Source: Thuidium tamariscinum (taxonomy: Eukaryota; Streptophyta; Bryopsida; Hypnales; Thuidiaceae). From it: a stretch of DNA of 64,000 bases. A program made the position numbers and the translations under genes. Under the pieces are notes generated by a model that worked only from the letters and a program-made list of their open reading frames with translations, was not told where the DNA came from and ran no database searches. Below, piece by piece: positions 58,589 to 64,000 of this stretch (its first letter is position 1; the number at the start of each line of letters is the position of its first letter). The stretch is from NCBI GenBank assembly GCA_947034885.2, contig OX344749.2, forward strand, positions 28,845,501 to 28,909,500, written 5' to 3'.

Positions 58589-59629
58589 CCACAATCAAAA
58601 ATTCCCTTTTTTGTAGTCCATCTTTTGCATGATTTTAGCAACTTTTGTAGAGGCAGTTCGAAAAACCTTTGCAGTGAACCTCCTCCTATAAGTTACTCTT
58701 CTCCATTGTAGTGTTCAGAATAACCTAATTTATTAGAGTTAAGTGTAAAGTGAGTGGAATGCCGGAACAGGAGCCGGAATTTGGGAAAAACACAGGACCA
58801 AACTCCTTGGAGCACCGAAACTCACCTCCAAAGAAATTTGGTGCTGTGTTTCATTTCTACTGTTCTCAGTTATACCTCCCTCTGACAACCCTGTTTCCAA
58901 CCCCGGTTTCCATTACACTAAACTCTATTATACACCGGTACTCTTGAGTCCCACCACCGACTGTTGAAAAACAATTGAAAATTGAGGATTAAAAATTACC
59001 AGCTGCCTAATTTCAGAGGAGTGACTGACAGAAGTCCACCGGCCTCCCCAAAACGGAACCCACAACACGCAACAAGTCAAAACTGAAGTCATGGGCCACG
59101 CCACAAGTTTGAAAGGGCGTGCAATTATTACCCCCCTCCCCTCCCCTCCCCTCCGGCTTTGCTGGGGAAATAAACCAATAATGCTCAATTTAAATAAGGG
59201 CTTTAACCCTGGTCCCCGGGTGGAACTGGCTGTCTCAAATTAGTAGTTACTGATGCCACTGGCTCATACCCCTTTTAGGAAATCCATTTAAAATTTTCAA
59301 ATTATTTGAGTTATTTGTAAAGTCCCCCCACTTTGAGCATGACTTTTTTTGAAGTTGAGAAGGCAACTATAGTTGAAGTGTCAAACTTTTTTGCAAGATA
59401 CTTATGTCACACAACTTCAAAAGTGGGGACCAAACTTTTTTAGGCACCATTTTGATGGAAAAATAAGTTTCATATCCACTTTTATTTTGACTTTTTTTAA
59501 CTCAACCGGCTTTTTCACAAAACTCATGGGTTTAAACCTTGGTTTAGTGTACTTTATGAATAAATCAATCATTATTAAATTTTTTATGATGAGAGTGTCC
59601 CCTAAACTTACGCTACAACAATATCTTAG
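58589..59629. other. Intergenic, nothing recognised
   Basis: No supported gene. A (CCCCT)n run lies at 59131-59154. Just before the next element, 59567-59625 holds GTCCCCTAAACTTACGCT, which recurs after that element at 59953-59988. Confidence 0.4.
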
Positions 59630-59906
59630 GGCCAGCTTCCATGTGAACTGGGCTGGTAGAACTTGCCAGGGAGAGCTATAGGGAGAAGCGGGTGATGACC
59701 CCTCTATGTGGACCCGGTGGGTGGAGAGATGTCGAGTAAGAGAAGCACACGTAGTGATTCCCTTGAAGTTCGATCAAGCTTCACCAATAGGCTTGTCCAC
59801 TGATATCGGTGAAACTTCAAACCTCACCGAGTCGGGCAACACATTTGGTGGGAGCTTCTTGTCTACTAGCTCTTTTGCTACCCGTGACTCACATGGAAGC
59901 TAGGCC
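59630..59906. mobile_element. TTA-flanked MITE (277 bp)
   Basis: Left end GGGCCAGCTTCCATGTGA and right end TCACATGGAAGCTAGGCC are complementary apart from one inserted base. TTA flanks both sides (59627-59629 and 59907-59909). A 3-bp TTA/TAA target duplication is typical of PIF/Harbinger (Tourist-like) MITEs. It is non-coding. Confidence 0.75.
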
Positions 59907-59909
59907 TTA

Positions 59910-61129
59910 GTTGTTCTAGTAGATCCATTAAATTTTTCTTAAAATTATTAAGATGATAGAGTCCCCTAAACTTACGCTCCTACAGTGTTGTGGAGATCTG
60001 ATACAGTAACTTAACTTCTGTACCGTTGTTGGCTGATTTGGAGTACCACTTGGGGAATTTAAAAAGGGCGAACAAAAAAGAGTCCACGTGGGCCTCCAAC
60101 GTCAAAGCTCTGAAAAAAGACTGAGTCAACAGAATCCACCTGGGAAGGAGGTAAACTGTGCCTGCAACTCTCAATTCTTTTTTCAACAGGGAATGGAGTA
60201 GAGTTGAAAAAAATTTGAAATTTCTTTGGAAAAGAATTGAAAAGAAAATTCTTTAAAAATTGAAAAGAAAGGAACTTCCTCAAGTTCTGGAAAGGACCAC
60301 ACTGACAGCACCCCCAAGTCCTGAAGTGAGATTTTCAAATACGGAAGTCATGTTACGGAATTCAACATTCATATACATATATATACGTATACGTATATGT
60401 ACTCGGTGGATAGTTCACTTGTACTCAATGCAATCAACATATTATGAGGATGCATGGAAGGGTGGGCTTAAATTGTACAACAAACAAAAGGCATGGAGAA
60501 AGATTTACTTACACAAGTTTTTTTAATTTTTTAAAATTAAATTAATTTTTTTCATAAATTGCAAGCATGGCCATATTAAATGTTGCTAGAGGTAATCCAA
60601 ATCTCAATATTCATCCACATATTGGACCAAAAGAATCACAATAGCACTTATCACATATTACATATTTTGTTTTCATCCACAATTTCATGATTCCATCCAA
60701 CATTTTCTTAAAATTTGAAATCTTGAAAAAGAATTTCGACATTTGTAGCCATTTATTTATCGTGTACTTTTTTTTCTTGGTGGAATCTGAATCCCCCTCG
60801 CATACACAAAAAAGTACTATGATATAGTACCACTCCCCTTAACTTTAAAGCGCTTCGACGTCCATATTTTGGACAATGAACAAAGGGTTTCAGGGCCCTG
60901 TTTCATCCAATTATCTTCTCATTTATCAAATGTAATACTTGAATCTACAAAAGACAACCAAATTCATTAAATTTTGGTAAATGATATATCTGTACAAAGC
61001 TATAAACAAAAATGTGCAAAAATTCAAAAAAGGATTGAGACACTAAAGGGTTAAAAAACAAGCACTCATATATATACGAATGCAGAATACTAAGTATACG
61101 TATTTTGTTATCCATATACGAATTCATGC
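59910..61129. other. AT-rich intergenic, nothing recognised
   Basis: A second copy of GTCCCCTAAACTTACGCT lies at about 59960. A TATA/TACGTATACGTATA microsatellite-like tract is at 60371-60400. No gene-like frame. Confidence 0.35.
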
Positions 61130-62491
61130 CAACCTGGCAGGCGGCAAAATATTACGGCGACCGCCAGCGCACCACGCCACGTCACGTTAGGCGCCACATC
61201 CCCTGGTCCGTCCGGTGCCTGGCGCGGATAGCCAGATTCGTCCTGGCCAGGCTGATGACGCTTTCAGTTGCAATTTCAGTGAGCGACACTCGTGACGAGC
61301 AGAAGGCGACGGCATATTGCACGAGTGTTCTGAAATCCCGCTGCCATTCTGCCCGGTCCCACCAGCTGGAGGAAAAATTTCTACAGTAATAAGATTTTTA
61401 TTACATGCAAAAACAAAGGAACAATCAACAATCGTCATGCTTCAACGCGGAAGCTAAAGAAAGGCAAGGAAAGGCAACCGACAACCCCTGACTAATCTCC
61501 GTCGCCTCCCCGAATTTGAGGGTAACTTGGAATTGAAGACGATTTCACATCCTCAGTGAAGCTCTAACCACACTTCGAAGTGCGCCTGGTTGGGCGGAAG
61601 CGCGTGACAGACCGACAACAGACAGAGAGCGGCGGAGTAGCGCAGCCAGCGCTGGGGACTGGGGAGGTTGCAGAGACTGCTGTTCATACGTGTGAGAGGA
61701 AGGTGTCAGTTGGGGGAGTTTAGTGCAGTTGTCATCTTGCAGGAGGCCACCCGGGTGTGGAAATTCTGACGTGGGCGTGTTGAAAACCCGGGTGGTTTGG
61801 ACCTTGGGGAGTGGATTGGTAGAGGAAGAGGTTGATGCAGAGTGCGGGTTTTCGGAATGGGTTTGATTGGGGGTTGACTGCCGTGATCGAACGCATTAGG
61901 CATGGTGGCGAGAAAGGCGCGCGCTTCAGTGTTGAGTTTGAGTTTTGGGTTCAGGAGAGCTTCTAGTATCTGTGCTCGATAATCTGCTTTGTTTTGGGTT
62001 TGAGGCAGCGCTGCTTTTGGTGATTGGGATGCAGTGGAGCGGCTGTCTTGGATTAAAATGTAATGAGAAGCGTGGGGCTTCGCTGTGAGATTGCACTCGG
62101 GATTCGAGCACAGGAACAGGGCGTAGTGTTTTAGGGACGATTGGGGAAGCGAGCAAAACTGGATTGGGGAAAGGTCTACGGGATTTGGGAAGAGTGCACT
62201 GGATTTCCAGCCATAGTTCGTCTTTGTTTCGGAATGTGTTTGTTTTTTGAGCCGGAGAAATTTACTTGAGAGTAGGGGTGGGATATAAGAGCGGCATCTG
62301 TTGTAGCGAGTGAGTTGCTTCCCGTTAATTTCTGCAACTGATTGCCGATTTACAGGCCCAGTGTGTTGGGATAGTCTCGTTATTCGTTCGTCGATTTGCC
62401 GTGAATTCGCTGCTGCGGTTATTGGCAGAAGCGCGTCATTGGCATTGAAGGAAAGTTTGGAGGCCGGTGACAGAGCGGGTGGCCGTTTCGG
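61130..62491 (+). promoter_or_regulatory. Promoter and 5'UTR region of the GT92 gene
   Basis: Base composition shifts sharply to GC- and CpG-rich at about 61130 and stays balanced up to the GT92 start at 62492. The long minus-strand frame at 61706-62665 has low-complexity content and no domain, so it is treated as a by-product of composition. A plus-strand frame opening at 62310 would overlap the GT92 start out of frame. Confidence 0.45.
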
Positions 62492-64000
62492 ATGGCGTAC
62501 AACGGTTTCAGTTTGCTGGTTCCGGACGGTTTGGACAGCAAGTCCGTGCCCAAGCGCCATGTGGACAAGATCCGCCGGCGGGTCTGGTTGCGCCGTATCT
62601 GCTATGCCATTGGTGTCATCGGCTTGGCTGCCCTCGTTGTTCTTATCAGCTTCCAACCCAATCAAAGTAAGCCCCCGTTCTCCTCCATCCAGTTCCTTCT
62701 TTCTGCAAAACCGATACCGCTGATATGTTATCTTTCAATCCGATTGCACCACCTGACGGTACTTCTACAGCCAGTTACATTCAAACCTTCTCGAAAACGA
62801 CATCTGGGAATCCACATTCTATCCACGGGATCTCAGAGATTTAAGAGAGTCCCTGTTTCGTTGCAAGTTTCCAAACGGTGTGCTTGCTGCATGATTCCAA
62901 AATATGTCATCTCTCTATCCGATTGCATCATCTGACAATTCTTCCATTGCCAGTTACATTCAAACCTTCTCTAAAGCGGCATCCGGGAATCCTCATTCTA
63001 TCAATGGGATTTCAGTGATTTGAGAGTATCTCTTTCTGTTGCAAGTTTCCTAACAATGCACATGTTGCTTGCTTTTCGCAGCTCCGTCAGACAGCGCCCT
63101 GCTGAGCTTACCCTCGAATAATGTCCCCACTTCATGGTCCATGAACGGAACTGCCGGAATGTACATCGAGGACGTGATCCTTATGGACTCGGAGGTTTTA
63201 GTGTTGGTGCGAAAGTCCCCTGGTTCCGCATTCCCGTTCAAACAATCCCTGGAATGCCGCTTCGGCGACACCACTTCGCGCAAACCCACTGCACTTCACC
63301 TCTACCACCACCGAGCAGCCATTCTCTGTTCTGCACCACCTCAATCCCTCCATTGGGACGTGAACTCCATTCTCATCAAGGTCGGACAAGACCAGCAGAT
63401 TCTTCCCAAAGTCACGGTGCACAAACGCCCCTTGCAGTGGTTCCACTCCGAGCCAGTGACCTACGAAGCTTTCCCGACCGAGACCGACGTGGTGGTGTTC
63501 GTCCACGGGATCAACCAGCCGCGAGGCTCTCGTCTGCCTGCGGAGAAAGAGGCGGCGCGCTTGAGGAGTCTCACGTGCGTCTACGGAGGGTACTACGAAA
63601 CGAAAGTGACGGCGCAAGCGCAAGAGGTTTTCAGGTGCGCGCATCCGCCGGTGGATTTGGTGCATCAGTTTGCTGGAAGGAAAATCTCGGTGAAGCTTCA
63701 AGGACGTGTTCTGGCGTCTGTTGCGCATTACAATCCTGGACTCAGCCCTAATCCGAGTTCTGAAAACTCTCCCGAGCAATCTTACGACCTCTCTTCCGAA
63801 CAGACTCCGGAGCAGTCTCCCGAGGATTCTTTCGAGAGCTCCGTGAATCGCAAGCTTTTAAACGGAGCAGCAAGCCCAGGAAATGAAGCCGCCCCGAAAC
63901 ACCACGTCTGCTCGTGCACCATGATCTACAACGGGGCGAAGTTTTTGAAGGAGTGGGTGCATTACAACAGCCATTTGGGTGTGACCAAGTTTTTCTTGTA
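62492..64000 (+). CDS. Glycosyltransferase family 92 (DUF23) protein, 5' part only
   Basis: Exons 62492-62666 and 63082 to the window end, joined in phase 1, give 364 residues before the cut. Residues 1-35 are cytosolic and basic (KRHVDKIRRR). A single membrane segment at about 36-54 (ICYAIGVIGLAALVVLISF) makes a type II Golgi-type anchor. The lumenal region continues to the GT92 start at about 332, where CSCTMIYNGAKFLKEW and HYNSHLGVTKFF are diagnostic. Plant GT92 proteins include beta-1,4-galactan synthases, but GT92 contains other groups, so the sugar acceptor is not assigned. A Ser/Glu/Pro-rich insertion (PEQSYDLSSEQTPEQSPED) just before the catalytic start is unusual. The catalytic metal-binding motif lies beyond the window. 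Confidence 0.88.
62724..63077 (+). repeat. Tandem 178-bp duplication inside GT92 intron 1
   Basis: ATATGTTATC at 62724 and ATATGTCATC at 62902 begin two units that share TCCGATTGCA, GCCAGTTACATTCAAACCTT, GGGAATCC and GTTGCAAGTTTCC in order. The two units fill most of the 415-bp intron. Confidence 0.75.

Noticed and set aside
61706..62665. 319-codon minus-strand frame upstream of and overlapping the GT92 start
   Set aside because: Composition is low-complexity, no domain is seen, and it runs antisense to the promoter, 5'UTR and first exon of a well-supported gene. Long frames of this kind arise from GC-rich composition.
62310..62723. Possible long upstream ORF overlapping the GT92 start
   Set aside because: Whether it lies in the mRNA depends on an unknown transcription start, and the peptide has no conserved features.
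63198..63779. 193-codon minus-strand frame and overlapping plus-strand frame inside GT92
   Set aside because: Antisense or off-frame shadows of the GT92 exon, which carries the diagnostic motifs.

Overview
This window is nuclear DNA from a land plant. The genes have many short GT-AG introns, and the encoded proteins are closest to plant families: a plant-type eIF3b, a plant 2-hydroxyacyl-CoA lyase, a P-class PPR protein, a GT92 glycosyltransferase and a DUF3444 protein. Gene islands of moderate GC sit in very AT-rich DNA crowded with small inverted-repeat elements. The gene style and a decayed kinase suggest a seedless plant, most likely a moss. That placement is inference; no sequence search was run.

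Gene layout, with introns resolved by hand. (1) 911-5689 (+): eight-exon gene for a nuclear-looking AT-hook/DUF3444 protein with a SUMO-interaction-like motif. Remnants of a second DUF3444 unit lie just downstream. (2) About 8583-9300 (+): a protein-kinase pseudogene with stops and a frameshift. (3) 18986-22766 (-): complete ten-exon eIF3b, 727 residues, with one GC-AG intron and a telo-box upstream. (4) 44190-46777 (-): two-exon 2-hydroxyacyl-CoA lyase/oxalyl-CoA decarboxylase, 570 residues. (5) 48065-49670 (-): two-exon PPR protein, 489 residues, with a telo-box upstream. (6) 62492-end (+): N-terminal part of a GT92 glycosyltransferase, cut by the window edge. The genes share no pathway; this is ordinary eukaryotic gene order.

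The rest (about 9.3-18.9 kb, 23.2-44.1 kb and 49.9-61.1 kb) has no convincing genes but is full of repeats. By eye I resolved several short non-autonomous families, each with two or more copies here or with clear terminal inverted repeats (TIRs): a 228-234 bp family with TTAACCC termini (four near-complete copies and several fragments); a 710/737 bp family with GGGTG termini and 4-bp target duplications; a 277 bp family with AGAGGGGATTTGAGGCC termini; a 115 bp GGCTC foldback; a 398 bp element flanked by TA; a 277 bp element flanked by TTA; and a 310 bp element with 15-16 bp TIRs. Longer dispersed repeats (0.7-1 kb) recur across the window, one carrying a nested insertion.

Two unusual blocks stand out. 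Region 52.5-55.1 kb holds recurring semi-palindromic GACTATTAGACTT-like and CAATCACTGGCTAA motifs. Region 29.6-30.6 kb is saturated with TTGCAACTA in both orientations. Three separate genes also carry local tandem duplications in or across introns (about 365-407, 173 and 178 bp). No tRNA, rRNA or CRISPR array was seen.
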